Shown here: piece by piece, positions 52,216-61,075 of the stretch
Position numbering within the stretch: the stretch's first letter is position 1
Layout: each line of letters opens with the position of its first letter
Origin: Clostridiaceae bacterium
Lineage (GTDB): Bacteria; Bacillota; Clostridia; Lachnospirales; Lachnospiraceae
Direction of reading: 5' to 3'
Assembly (NCBI GenBank): GCA_910574345.1
Contig: CAJSZV010000003.1
Location: 1-64,000 of the forward strand
Length of the DNA: 64,000 nucleotides
The notes under the pieces: model-generated
Told to the model about the DNA's origin: nothing
What the model saw: only the letters and a program-made list of their open reading frames with translations
The model's database searches: none
Translations under genes and position numbers: made by a program

Positions 52216-53214
52216 ATGAAGGGTGGAGAGAAACTGGAAAGTAAAAAGGTAAGGTATGAATATATAGATGTATTAAAATTTTTAGGAATTTTCGCTATCT
52301 ATTTAGGGCATATAACATCTCCTTCGGGTTCTGTATATAAATTTGTATTTCTCTATCATGTTCCATTATTCTTTTTTGTATCTGGATGGATGGATATGAA
52401 TAAGGAAATGATATTTAAGAGCAAAAATGAAAAGAACTATTTAAGTAAGCAATATATTAGCAGCATTGTGTATGATATTAAAACATTAATCATTCCATGG
52501 TTATTTTTTGCAATATTTTCCATCATAGTAAACATCTTGAATTATGGTTTTGAGAAAGAAAGGGTAATTTATTTATTGTAAAATCAATATTTGGATTGAT
52601 AAAATTAGTAAAAATGAAATATTGATGTTTATAATATGTCTTTTGCTATTTTATATTTCTGAATATGGATTGCCACATCGGCCAATCATTGATCCGCAAT
52701 GGTACTGGAATATAGACAGTGCATTGTATTATATTATTTATTACGGAATAGGATTTTGCAGTTTCCCATTGCTTAATAGCATATTAATGGAAAATGATAG
52801 CCGAGAGAAGAAAAAAATAAAAAACAATATGTTTTATGCCATTTGTGCGTGGGGGGATACTCAGCACTGGCTTTTGTCGGAAAAGATTTATTTAGAACAT
52901 GGCAGAATATGTATCTCTTGGGAAATCTTATCATAGTAATAAGAAGTGTATTGATTATTTGCTTTCAAATTGGTTTGGCTTATGTCTTTCAGGGTGTAGA
53001 ATTTTATAAAAGCATAGGAAAGAAAACATTATATATGTGTGGAAATGAGTATATCATAAAAATATGTATATCCTCATTTGCAGGCCTGTTTGGATTTACT
53101 ATAAATGGTGGAAATACTATAGCAGAAATTATATATGTTTTTATTCTGCTGTATTTGGTTAACCGATTTTTGGTGCCTGTGGAGAGTTTGGTGATTGGTG
53201 TTAAAAGAGCTTAA
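52216..53214 (+). pseudogene. Decayed acyltransferase_3 family gene with frameshifts
   Basis: Three consecutive segments in changing frames make one acyltransferase: residues YIDVLKFLGIFAIYLGHI and HVPLFFFVSGW at 52216-52581; LMFIICLLLFYISEYGLPHR at 52622-52860; and GGYSALAFVGKDLFRTWQN to the end at 53214. Frame is lost between 52575 and 52625 and again at the G6 tract 52851-52856, where one added G would join the last two pieces. Acyltransferase_3 proteins O-acetylate cell-surface glycans. As it stands no full protein can be made. Confidence 0.82.
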
Positions 53215-53260
53215 GAGCTAGCCGATCTAACATTCGTTGCATAGCTAACAGCCGTTACTC

Positions 53261-53425
53261 TTACTCCACATACACAGGAGATACATATGCCCGCTTCCGG
53301 TTCTTCTGGGCCGCATCCAGGTGATATACATCGCAGTCCTTTTCCGGCATACAGTCTTTCAGGTCCAGATCAAAGGTATAACGGCTTTTGGAAACCGCTT
53401 TGTAGATTTTGAAGGCCTGGAAGCA
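53261..53425 (-). pseudogene. Remnant C terminus of a DUF3604 paralogue
   Basis: About 160 bp nearly match 54801-54960, the 3' end of the DUF3604 gene, in the same orientation (roughly nine in ten bases by eye). It encodes FKIYKAVSKSRYTFDLDL and ends SPVYVE then a stop. The rest of the gene is absent. It marks the far edge of the polysaccharide locus. Confidence 0.8.
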
Positions 53426-53475
53426 GTAAAGGTCCTATCGTTGAATTTGTGACAATGCAATAAGGAGATGGCAGC

Positions 53476-53685
53476 ATGAGGAAATTTGCTATATTTTTAG
53501 ATTCTTATGAAAATCCGAAAGTAGAGTTATACTATTGACGGTTTACAGTCACTCCATCTGGTGATATAGTATTAATACCAGACGATATAAGAGACATAGA
53601 AGAAACTGTCACCAACCATAATCGTTCATTTCACAGGCGTGGTTCTTCCTACGCCGTCTGGCGGGAAAGGCCAAACAATATCTGA
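53476..53685 (+). other. Possible decayed small gene with an in-frame TGA
   Basis: A frame with AAGGAG 8 nt upstream reads MRKFAIFLDSYENPKVELYY, then TGA, then RFTVTPSGDIVLIPDDIRD and stops at 53685. The composition across the TGA looks coding. A TGG-to-TGA nonsense change is the simplest cause. No family recognised. The remaining DNA of 53426-53821 shows no clear gene; one other frame there is short and basic. Confidence 0.35.
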
Positions 53686-53821
53686 ACATCAACCTGTTAT
53701 CAGGAAGAATTTCAAATAAAATCAAACAAAAACAAACCAAACAGCAGAATGTTATTGTCCGGGAGTAAAAAGGAGGTTATAATTAAGACAGTTCTTATAT
53801 GTCTCCTGCAGAGGAGGCGCT

Positions 53822-54663
53822 TTGAAAAAACAAAAGAGTAATGAGAGTTATCCCATGGAAGACCGGGCCTTGAAGGAAGCGGCCCGGTTTATGGGAAAGG
53901 AACTGCTGCCGCTTTTAGGGGTGGAGGGCTCTGTCAGGCGGGTAAGCCCTACGGAAGCTATATTCCTGGAGGTAGGGGACTACTTAGCGGACTTTAATTA
54001 TGAGATGGTTGACGGAACCTGGAAGCATCTGGAATTTGAGAGCGACAGTCTGTCGGAGGAAGACCTGCGGAGGTTCCGGGCTTATGAGGCAGTGATCAGC
54101 TATAAGTACGGAGTCGAAGTGACTACTTATGTACTGTGCACTTCAAATGTGAAGAGACTCCAGACAACTCTGACTCAGGGGATGAATACCTACCGGGTAG
54201 AGGTGCTGCGTATGAAAGATTACAATGCGGATGAGATTATCCTGGAGCTGGAGGAAAAGCAGAGCGCGGGAACACGTCTTGAAAGGGATGAGCTGCTGAA
54301 AGTCCTTCTGACTTCCCTGATGGACGGTGAGCTGAGCCAGGAAGCCAGGATAAGAAGAAGCCTGGAGATACTTAAGAAAGAACAGGAACATGTGGAACAG
54401 AAGCAGATGGTGCCATGCAGTCTGTATTATATGCGCTGGCGATGAAAGTATTGACTGCAGATGAGATAAAACAAATAAAGGAGATGATGACTATGACGCT
54501 GCTTGGACAGATGCTGATGGAAGACGGGATGGAAAAAGGAGAATTTAAAAATATGCAGGAACTGGTCCGGGACGGCCTATTGTCCATGGAGACGGCAGCT
54601 TCCAGGAAACATATGACTGTGGAAGAGTTTTTGGAAAAGCTTAAGGAATTGGGTTTGAGCTGA
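53822..54663 (+). pseudogene. Rpn-type PD-(D/E)XK nuclease family gene, frameshifted
   Basis: The first frame (53822-54445, TTG start after AGGAGG) encodes YLADFNYEM and HLEFESDSLSEEDLRRFRAYEA, with the D and E-x-E spacing of a PD-(D/E)XK core, then KKEQEHVEQ. The expected C-terminal helices (SVLYALAMKVLTADEIKQIKE, cited in part; MTLLGQMLMEDGMEKG) are in another frame starting at 54415. One frameshift near 54405-54415 separates them. Such proteins are often transposase-related or recombination-promoting nucleases. The catalytic core is intact, so a shorter protein may still be made. Confidence 0.75.
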
Positions 54664-54701
54664 CAAATCCATATTTTTTCCGTGCACTCATGATCTTCCA
54701 T

Positions 54702-54733
54702 AGAATCCGGGCTTAGAAAAAGGCCCGGATTCT
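54702..54733. terminator. Terminator between the Rpn-type gene and the DUF3604 gene
   Basis: AGAATCCGGGC and GCCCGGATTCT form an 11-bp perfect stem with a 10-nt loop, followed by TTTATG. It lies between convergent genes and may serve both. Confidence 0.7.
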
Positions 54734-54771
54734 TTATGGGACTGTCCCTTCCTTTTTACTGTTTTTATCTG

Positions 54772-56277
54772 TTACATATCTGTCCGCCCCTGCTCCCGCG
54801 CCACATACACAGGAGATACATATGCCCACTGCCGGTTCTTCTGGGCCACTTCCAGGTGATACACATCGCAGTCCTTTTCCGGCATACAGTCTTCCAGTTC
54901 CAGATCAAAGGTATAACGGCTTTCGGGAACTGCTTTGTAGATCTTGAAGGCCTGGGAGTGGTAGTACTCCATATGGCTGGTATAGCCGCAGTTCAAAAGT
55001 TCGCCAATGGCAGCGGTGAAGGTCTTATGATTGAGGGTGAAGGTAACCTTGGTATTTAAATTACCCTGAACCTTTATTACCACGGAGGAGGTGGAGGGAT
55101 GGAGGGTGGATTTATTGCCTGTGGTATCGCAGCGCCAGATCAGTTCCTGATCAGAGGTCTGACAGGAGTAGGTCTCAATATTGTTAATATTGTTCTCATC
55201 GTAGGACTCGCTTGCAGAGGGAGCCAGGACGCTTCGTCCCCGGAAATAGGTGTGATATCCGGCGACAGTACCGCCTTCTAAGGAGACTGCACCATTCCAG
55301 CGGTACAGCTCCTGATTGCCCCAGCCCATCTCAATGCGCAGCTTGTAGCAGCCGGTTTCGTTGACATCCTGGAAGGATTCGCCGTTGATGACATGGATGG
55401 GTTTTAAGTTCTTGTAGAGAATGATCTTGTCCAGAGTCCCCTCGGTCTCCACATGGGCTTTGATCTTTCGGAAATTGCCGGTGATTTCACTGCCCATCCA
55501 GGCGCCGTTTATCTTAAAATCGCAGAGAATGCGGTCTCCGGTAACCGCATAGGTACGGCGTGCCTTTAAGGCGGCCCAGAGACTTTCACGGGTCAGCTCC
55601 TCAGCGATAATGGCAGCCATACCGTCGCCATAGGAGCCTGGGAAGCCGGCGTGATGGTCTGTGGAGGCGATGAAGCCGAACTTATGTCCCTGGCGCAGGC
55701 CTTCGTCCACCATATTCCTGGTGTCCCTGGGCCCCATGTTGTGGTAATAGGGATAGTCGGCGTCTTCGCTCATGGAGCATCCGTGCTTGGAGTAGACCTC
55801 CACAACAGGAGTGATGATGTTATTAAACTTTTTCCAGTCTATTCCCCGGTAGTCGGGAGTATAGCCGATGTGGTGGGCAATGGCTACAGCTTCTTTGCCG
55901 CAGTCTTCTGCCAGTTTTTGGGGCGAGTCCCGGTAGATTAAAGGCAGAGTGTCATCGGGAGAGAGAAGATGATGGTCTCCATATGCTCTGGAATGGATTT
56001 CATAGCCCTGGAAGGTCACGAAATCCGGGCTGTTGGCCTCGGCCACTTCCCTGCGGATCTCTTCCCAATGATCCTGAAGCTTTTGAAAGCCTTCCAGATG
56101 GAAGTTTACTACAAACTCCGTTCCCGGCGCTTTTTCATACATATCAGGCCACATGGCGTGTCCCGTGAAAGCGCAGAAGTCCAGCTGGCTTTTGGCCCGC
56201 CTGATGGCATTCTCAAGACTTCCAAAGCCGTATGTAATGCCGCAGTGATTGTGCAGATCTCCAAAATAAGTATTCAT
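54772..56277 (-). CDS. DUF3604 / PHP-like metal-dependent protein
   Basis: A 501-residue protein. The N terminus YFGDLHNHCGITYG, EIHSRAYGDHHLL, VAIAHHIGY and ASTDHHAGF match the metal-binding pattern of PHP-like DUF3604 proteins. The C-terminal third is beta-rich. No signal peptide is evident. It is the last gene of a polysaccharide-degradation operon, 70 nt after the GH88 gene, suggesting hydrolysis or removal of a modification on the same substrate; enzyme activity is not established for the family. GAGGAAA site precedes ATG. Confidence 0.82.
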   Translation of the reverse strand: MNTYFGDLHNHCGITYGFGSLENAIRRAKSQLDFCAFTGHAMWPDMYEKAPGTEFVVNFHLEGFQKLQDHWEEIRREVAEANSPDFVTFQGYEIHSRAYGDHHLLSPDDTLPLIYRDSPQKLAEDCGKEAVAIAHHIGYTPDYRGIDWKKFNNIITPVVEVYSKHGCSMSEDADYPYYHNMGPRDTRNMVDEGLRQGHKFGFIASTDHHAGFPGSYGDGMAAIIAEELTRESLWAALKARRTYAVTGDRILCDFKINGAWMGSEITGNFRKIKAHVETEGTLDKIILYKNLKPIHVINGESFQDVNETGCYKLRIEMGWGNQELYRWNGAVSLEGGTVAGYHTYFRGRSVLAPSASESYDENNINNIETYSCQTSDQELIWRCDTTGNKSTLHPSTSSVVIKVQGNLNTKVTFTLNHKTFTAAIGELLNCGYTSHMEYYHSQAFKIYKAVPESRYTFDLELEDCMPEKDCDVYHLEVAQKNRQWAYVSPVYVAREQGRTDM

Positions 56278-56347
56278 GTTTCCTCCTCGTATTACCCTCG
56301 TGAATAAGATAATACACGGCTTTGCATCACAAGAGGGTATTGTTATT

Positions 56348-57460
56348 TTAAAAAATGTTGGTTTTATGTTTCAGTTTGATCAGGGCTTCCGTAAAGAAGA
56401 AGTCGCCGTAAATAATGGGTACATTAATATTTTTCCCGGCTGGGAAGTGAACGGTGCCCATCTGGATCATAGACTGGCTTTCCTGCCTGTGGTCAAAATA
56501 GCTGTCGTAGAGACCTTTTAAGACGGCCAGAGCCTGTTCGTAATAAAAGTCCCGGTCAGGTCCGTCCTCCATCAGGCTGTAAAGCTCCAAAAGACCGCTG
56601 GCAGCGCAGGCGGAAGCAGAGGTATCCAGAGCCCAGCGGCTGTCTTTTGCCGCCCGGAAATCCCAGACAGGAGCCTTGTCCTCACGCAGATGGGACAGAA
56701 AGTACGCAGCCACGTTCTTGCAGGCGTTTAAGTAGGATTCCTTTCCCGTCTCCCGGTAAGCTATGGCCATGCCATAGATGGCCCAGGCCTGCCCTCTGGC
56801 CCATGCAGAGTTTCCGTCCTGTCCCTGTCCGCCGAGATTTTCCATCTTTTCTCCGGTCTCTGGATCGAAGCTTACGATATGGGCCAGGGTGTTGTCAGGG
56901 CGGATAAAGTGTCGGAGTACGGTGTCGGCGTGGGCCGCGGCAATGTGGCGGAACCGGGGATCCTTGTATTCTCTGGAAGCCCAGAACAGCAGGGAAAGAT
57001 TCATCATGGAGTCAATGATGGTCCAGCCCTGGCTGTCCGGTTTTACCTCATCATTCCAGGCACGGATAAAACATCCTGCCGGATTGAAGCGCCCAGCCAA
57101 GTGGCTGGCGGCCTTCAGGCCGCGGACACGGGATGCTTCATTGCCTGTCAGCTTATAGTCGATGACAGCCGAGGGCAGCCACATAAAGCCTGCGTCGTGA
57201 TGGACGGTCATAAAGCCGTCCAGAACTTCGTCCAGATCTTCTTCCAGCTTTCGGGAAAGCTTCAGTGCTTCTTTCTTCCCTGTCTCTTCATATAAGAGCC
57301 ACAGAAGGCCCGGCCAGAACCCGGATACCCAGAAATAGGGCCCCTGGTCGTTGTAAATGCCGTCGTAAGCCACATGGGGAAAATGCTCTCCGATGCCTTC
57401 TATGTTGCGCTCAATCTTTTTGAGGCTGTTCTCCAATGCTTCCTCTGTCCAATTCTTCAT
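56348..57460 (-). CDS. Glycoside hydrolase family 88 unsaturated glucuronyl hydrolase
   Basis: A 370-residue cytoplasmic (alpha/alpha)6-barrel enzyme. It removes the 4,5-unsaturated uronic acid left by polysaccharide lyases. D89 in HHDAGFMW and D150 in WTIIDSMMNL match the two catalytic aspartates of Bacillus UGL. HFPHVAYDG and GGQGQDGNSAWARGQAW are also typical. Together with lyases and sulfatases it finishes breakdown of glycosaminoglycan-like oligosaccharides to monosaccharides. Confidence 0.92.
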   Translation of the reverse strand: MKNWTEEALENSLKKIERNIEGIGEHFPHVAYDGIYNDQGPYFWVSGFWPGLLWLLYEETGKKEALKLSRKLEEDLDEVLDGFMTVHHDAGFMWLPSAVIDYKLTGNEASRVRGLKAASHLAGRFNPAGCFIRAWNDEVKPDSQGWTIIDSMMNLSLLFWASREYKDPRFRHIAAAHADTVLRHFIRPDNTLAHIVSFDPETGEKMENLGGQGQDGNSAWARGQAWAIYGMAIAYRETGKESYLNACKNVAAYFLSHLREDKAPVWDFRAAKDSRWALDTSASACAASGLLELYSLMEDGPDRDFYYEQALAVLKGLYDSYFDHRQESQSMIQMGTVHFPAGKNINVPIIYGDFFFTEALIKLKHKTNIF

Positions 57461-57476
57461 AAGTGTTCCTCCTTTT

Positions 57477-58880
57477 TTATGAAACGGGATCCCAGTGAAA
57501 ATAATCGTTCCGGCTTTCGTGGTAGCCGCGGCAGGCGCTATAAAGCTCTTTTAAGATATTCTGGCAGGCACTGTCCTTTGCCAGATTATGCATTTCATGG
57601 GGATCTTCTCTCAAATCATATAATTCGTGACAATGCTGCCCGTCATACACATATTTATAGCGCTCCGTGACAGCGGCTCTCCGTATGGTTCCGTAGCCGG
57701 GATTGCCGGAATACTGGGAGAAAACCATACGCTTGGGGTCCGGCGCCTTGCCTGAGGCCAGGGGAAGCAGGGATATGCCGTCGCTGCCTTGAGGGTCTAT
57801 GCCGGCTGTCTGCAGGAGAGTGGGGCGTATGTCCAGGTGGGAAACTACGCCGGAGACCAAAGACGTCTGAGGCACGGACCTGACAGTCTTTGGAAGCTTT
57901 AACAGGAGGGGCACACGGATGGCTTCCTCATACATCTCCATTTTCTGATACATCCTATGCTGGCCCAGATGGTCGCCGTGATCGGAGGTAAAGAGGATGC
58001 AGGTGTTGTCATAGACGCCTTGTTGTTTTAATTCATCCACAAGCTTCCCGAAGATGTCATCGGCTATGGTGGTCAGACTCAGATGGGCGGCCCATGTCTT
58101 TCGCCATTCTTCTGCGGTCACATGCTCCGCCATCTGAGCAGGCATGCCTTTCCGGCGCAGAGGCGGTTCCTTCTCTGCAGGTATCCCTATATTATGGGGC
58201 AGTGTTACCAGGGCCGGATCGTACATGTCGTCATAGGCTTTCGGAACGCGAAGGGGCGGATGAGGAGCCCACAGGTAAGTGAAGAGGGCGAAGGGGCGGT
58301 CAGAAGGCCGTTCTCTCAGAAACCGAAGAGACTGATTAAGAAAATAAAAGTCCTTGAAGGTTTCAAGAGGGCAGTCATATGAACTGACTTTATGGCTGCT
58401 GTATTTCTGTTCCCGATAAACGCCGTCCACCTCTTCCTTTACCAGAGTCAGTTCGGAAGGGTCCCGCTTTGTCACGACACCCAGACTTTCCGCCCAGCGA
58501 TTGTAATCTTCCTGGCTTATAAAAAAGTCCAGATTCTGTTCTCTTAAAAGCGGTTTTACACGGATATGATCTACGCCGCAGTGGCCCACACAGTAACCGG
58601 ATTTTTGCAGTGTTTTATGAAATGGTTCCCATTGTCCTGAGGAGACGCCTTTCCAGTCATTGTATACCACGCCGTTTTGGGTGGGATAAAGGCCTGTGGC
58701 CAGGGCAGTGCGGGCGGGAACGCATAAAGGGCAGGTATCATAGGCCCGCGTAAAGGATGTGGCTTCTTTCAGAAGCCGGTTTAAATTCGGTGTTACTTCT
58801 CTGCCGCACTGGACCATGCCCAGGCTGTCAGCTCTCTGATGGTCCGTCATCACAAGCAGAATATTAGGTCGTGTATCCAA
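57477..58880 (-). CDS. Type I sulfatase
   Basis: A 467-residue sulfatase of the alkaline-phosphatase superfamily. The nucleophile motif is C53-V-P-A-R57 within CPLCVPARTALATG, so the cysteine needs conversion to formylglycine by an anaerobic sulfatase-maturating enzyme, not present here. Metal ligands lie in NILLVMTDHQR and FTSDHGDHLGQH. No signal peptide, implying cytoplasmic action on imported oligosaccharides. Precise sulfate position unknown. It lies 16 nt downstream of the YesL gene. Confidence 0.92.
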   Translation of the reverse strand: MDTRPNILLVMTDHQRADSLGMVQCGREVTPNLNRLLKEATSFTRAYDTCPLCVPARTALATGLYPTQNGVVYNDWKGVSSGQWEPFHKTLQKSGYCVGHCGVDHIRVKPLLREQNLDFFISQEDYNRWAESLGVVTKRDPSELTLVKEEVDGVYREQKYSSHKVSSYDCPLETFKDFYFLNQSLRFLRERPSDRPFALFTYLWAPHPPLRVPKAYDDMYDPALVTLPHNIGIPAEKEPPLRRKGMPAQMAEHVTAEEWRKTWAAHLSLTTIADDIFGKLVDELKQQGVYDNTCILFTSDHGDHLGQHRMYQKMEMYEEAIRVPLLLKLPKTVRSVPQTSLVSGVVSHLDIRPTLLQTAGIDPQGSDGISLLPLASGKAPDPKRMVFSQYSGNPGYGTIRRAAVTERYKYVYDGQHCHELYDLREDPHEMHNLAKDSACQNILKELYSACRGYHESRNDYFHWDPVS

Positions 58881-58895
58881 GACAGATTCCTCCCT

Positions 58896-59543
58896 TCAGT
58901 GATAGTCAGAATTTTCCAGGTCCTCAAAGCGGTCCGGCTGTTCATATCGGTCAAAGATCTTCACCAGAAAAAAGGAATTGATCCATGCAAAAAGGGCCGG
59001 CCCTCCAAGAAGGATGGGAGGGAAGACAAGAAATCCCAGGGCAGTCAAAAGGATGGCGGACGCTGCCATCATGATGCTGGAGGGAAGATGGCGGATGGCC
59101 ATGATCAGGGCATTTCCCATGGTGCGTTTTACCGTATTGTCAAAATGAGCCAAAAGAGCGAACACATAGATGGACTCCAACAGGAACAGCAGGGCGGCCG
59201 CAAAGAAAGCCGTCATGAGGATCATTTGGGGAAGAGCCATGGAAGAGACCCTCAGATATACAAAAAGGTCCGCACCTATAACCGCGCCTGCGGTAAGGAG
59301 GATCAGCCAGATGACAGTGGCCTGCCGGAAATTATCCCGGAAAGCTTTAAAGAAGCTTTTGATGATATAGCCCTCCTGATTTCTCACCATCTTTAGGGTC
59401 ACGGAGTAGACCGCTGTGGCGGCAGCCCCTATGGTGACGACAGGGATGGAACAGACAAACCATAAGAGATTTAATAACAGGATGTGCAGCAGACGGCTTA
59501 CGAACTGCCAAAAGGGATTGTCAATGGAAAATAATCCGCCCAT
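58896..59543 (-). CDS. DUF624 (YesL-like) membrane protein
   Basis: A 215-residue protein with five hydrophobic segments, including LLNLLWFVCSIPVVTIGAAATA and VIWLILLTAGAVIGADLFVYL, cited here within limits. YesL proteins accompany polysaccharide uptake operons in Firmicutes (rhamnogalacturonan and others) but have no proven activity. Its place between two sulfatase genes supports a role in the same uptake or degradation process. Confidence 0.85.
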   Translation of the reverse strand: MGGLFSIDNPFWQFVSRLLHILLLNLLWFVCSIPVVTIGAAATAVYSVTLKMVRNQEGYIIKSFFKAFRDNFRQATVIWLILLTAGAVIGADLFVYLRVSSMALPQMILMTAFFAAALLFLLESIYVFALLAHFDNTVKRTMGNALIMAIRHLPSSIMMAASAILLTALGFLVFPPILLGGPALFAWINSFFLVKIFDRYEQPDRFEDLENSDYH

Positions 59544-59573
59544 ACAGGTTTCCTTCTTTCTGTTGGTTTTACA

Positions 59574-60989
59574 TTATATAATGGCTTCGGGATGGGGAAG
59601 GGCACAGCTTCCCATGTCAGTAATGTATTCGGTAATGCCAAGTTCCTTTTTGGTACGCCGCTGAAACTCTCTGGCCCGTCTGTCTGCCTCATAGGGGTTG
59701 CATACAAAGAGGAGACGTTTGTGACACTCTTCTGCGGTGATACGTACCATTGGATCTTCCCCGGCGGTTTCGAGAAGACAATGATCCTCCCCCGGATCCC
59801 TGGCCAGATCGAAAAGCTGAGGGGTGCCGTAGCAGTAGTACACATATTTGTACTGCTTCCAGCGGATCATGAACATACCCGCGGGGATGCCGTGGGCATG
59901 GTATTCGCTGAAGGAAAAGTCCTGGTGTTCTTCCCCCTTTCCGGTTTCTATGAAAGACCGAAGGCTTTGTCCGTCCAGGCCCTGGGGAGCGGGCAGTCCT
60001 AAATAATCACAGACTGTGGGAAACCAGTCTGTGAGATTGACCGGGGCACTTATGCGTTTGGGTGTGATGCCGGGAACACGGACGATCATGGGCACGTGGG
60101 ATGACTGTTCGAACATGGTGCATTTCCACCAGAGGCCGTGATGCCCCAGCTGTTCGCCGTGATCACTGGTATAGCAGAGTATGGTGTCCTCTTTAAGTCC
60201 CAGTTCGTCTATTTTGTCAAGGAGCATGCCAAGGTGCTCATCCAGCTCGGCGATGGCGCAGTGATAGCCGATCAGAAGCTTTATTGCGGTTTCCTCCGGC
60301 AGACTTTCACATTTAAAATAGGTGCGAAGCCAGTTTAAGTGTTCGTTTAAGGATGTGAAAGGAGGCCTTAAGGCAGGAGGCACCTCTGTGATCAGTTCTG
60401 AAAAATGATTCCAGTTTTCTTCTTTTACATAGAAGGGGAAGTGGGGATCTAAAAATCCCACATACAAATTCCAGTCTTCCTCCTGACCATGGGCCTCAAG
60501 CCAGTTTAAGGCGGCTTTCAGCACCTTATCATCATAGCTTTCCTCCGTTTTGAGACCGATTTTTTCAAAACGCTTTTCCGCGCCTACCCGCCCTGTTCTC
60601 TGATCACGAAAGAAGCAGCCCATATCGGGGCGGTGCATATATCCGGCAAACTCCTCATGAGTGAAGCCGTAGTCTCCCTCATAATGGAAATGGGTTTTTC
60701 CGATGCAGATATAGCTTTTGTTGTGTTCAGCCAGGCAGTGGGAGAGCCCGGGGACTTTTCCGTCATAGGGGGTGGCGTTGTCCCAGGTGCCCAGGCGGTT
60801 TACATAGCGGCCCGTCATAAAGCTGGCTCTGGCAGGAGCACAGACGGGGCAGGGCGTATAACAGCTGTCAAAGACAACACTTTCCAGGGCCAGACGATCC
60901 AGATTAGGCGTTTTTAAAATCGGGTGGTCCGCAGCAAACCGCATCATCTCATAAGAGTGTTCATCGGACATTATGGTAATGATCTTCAT
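59574..60989 (-). CDS. Type I sulfatase (second copy)
   Basis: A 471-residue sulfatase related to, but distinct from, the one at 57477. Nucleophile motif C50-A-P-A-R54 in CPVCAPARASFMTG; metal motifs IITIMSDEHS and CYTSDHGEQLGHHG. No signal peptide. The two enzymes probably remove sulfates from different positions or sugars. It follows the heparinase-family gene after 86 nt, a gap that holds a short hairpin and no other feature. Confidence 0.92.
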   Translation of the reverse strand: MKIITIMSDEHSYEMMRFAADHPILKTPNLDRLALESVVFDSCYTPCPVCAPARASFMTGRYVNRLGTWDNATPYDGKVPGLSHCLAEHNKSYICIGKTHFHYEGDYGFTHEEFAGYMHRPDMGCFFRDQRTGRVGAEKRFEKIGLKTEESYDDKVLKAALNWLEAHGQEEDWNLYVGFLDPHFPFYVKEENWNHFSELITEVPPALRPPFTSLNEHLNWLRTYFKCESLPEETAIKLLIGYHCAIAELDEHLGMLLDKIDELGLKEDTILCYTSDHGEQLGHHGLWWKCTMFEQSSHVPMIVRVPGITPKRISAPVNLTDWFPTVCDYLGLPAPQGLDGQSLRSFIETGKGEEHQDFSFSEYHAHGIPAGMFMIRWKQYKYVYYCYGTPQLFDLARDPGEDHCLLETAGEDPMVRITAEECHKRLLFVCNPYEADRRAREFQRRTKKELGITEYITDMGSCALPHPEAII

Positions 60990-61075
60990 AGTTTCCTCCG
61001 TATTTGTGGTGATTCAGGACTGCATAGCAATCCATGCAGCACAGGGGCAAAAAGTCATAACAATTCACTGTGGTC

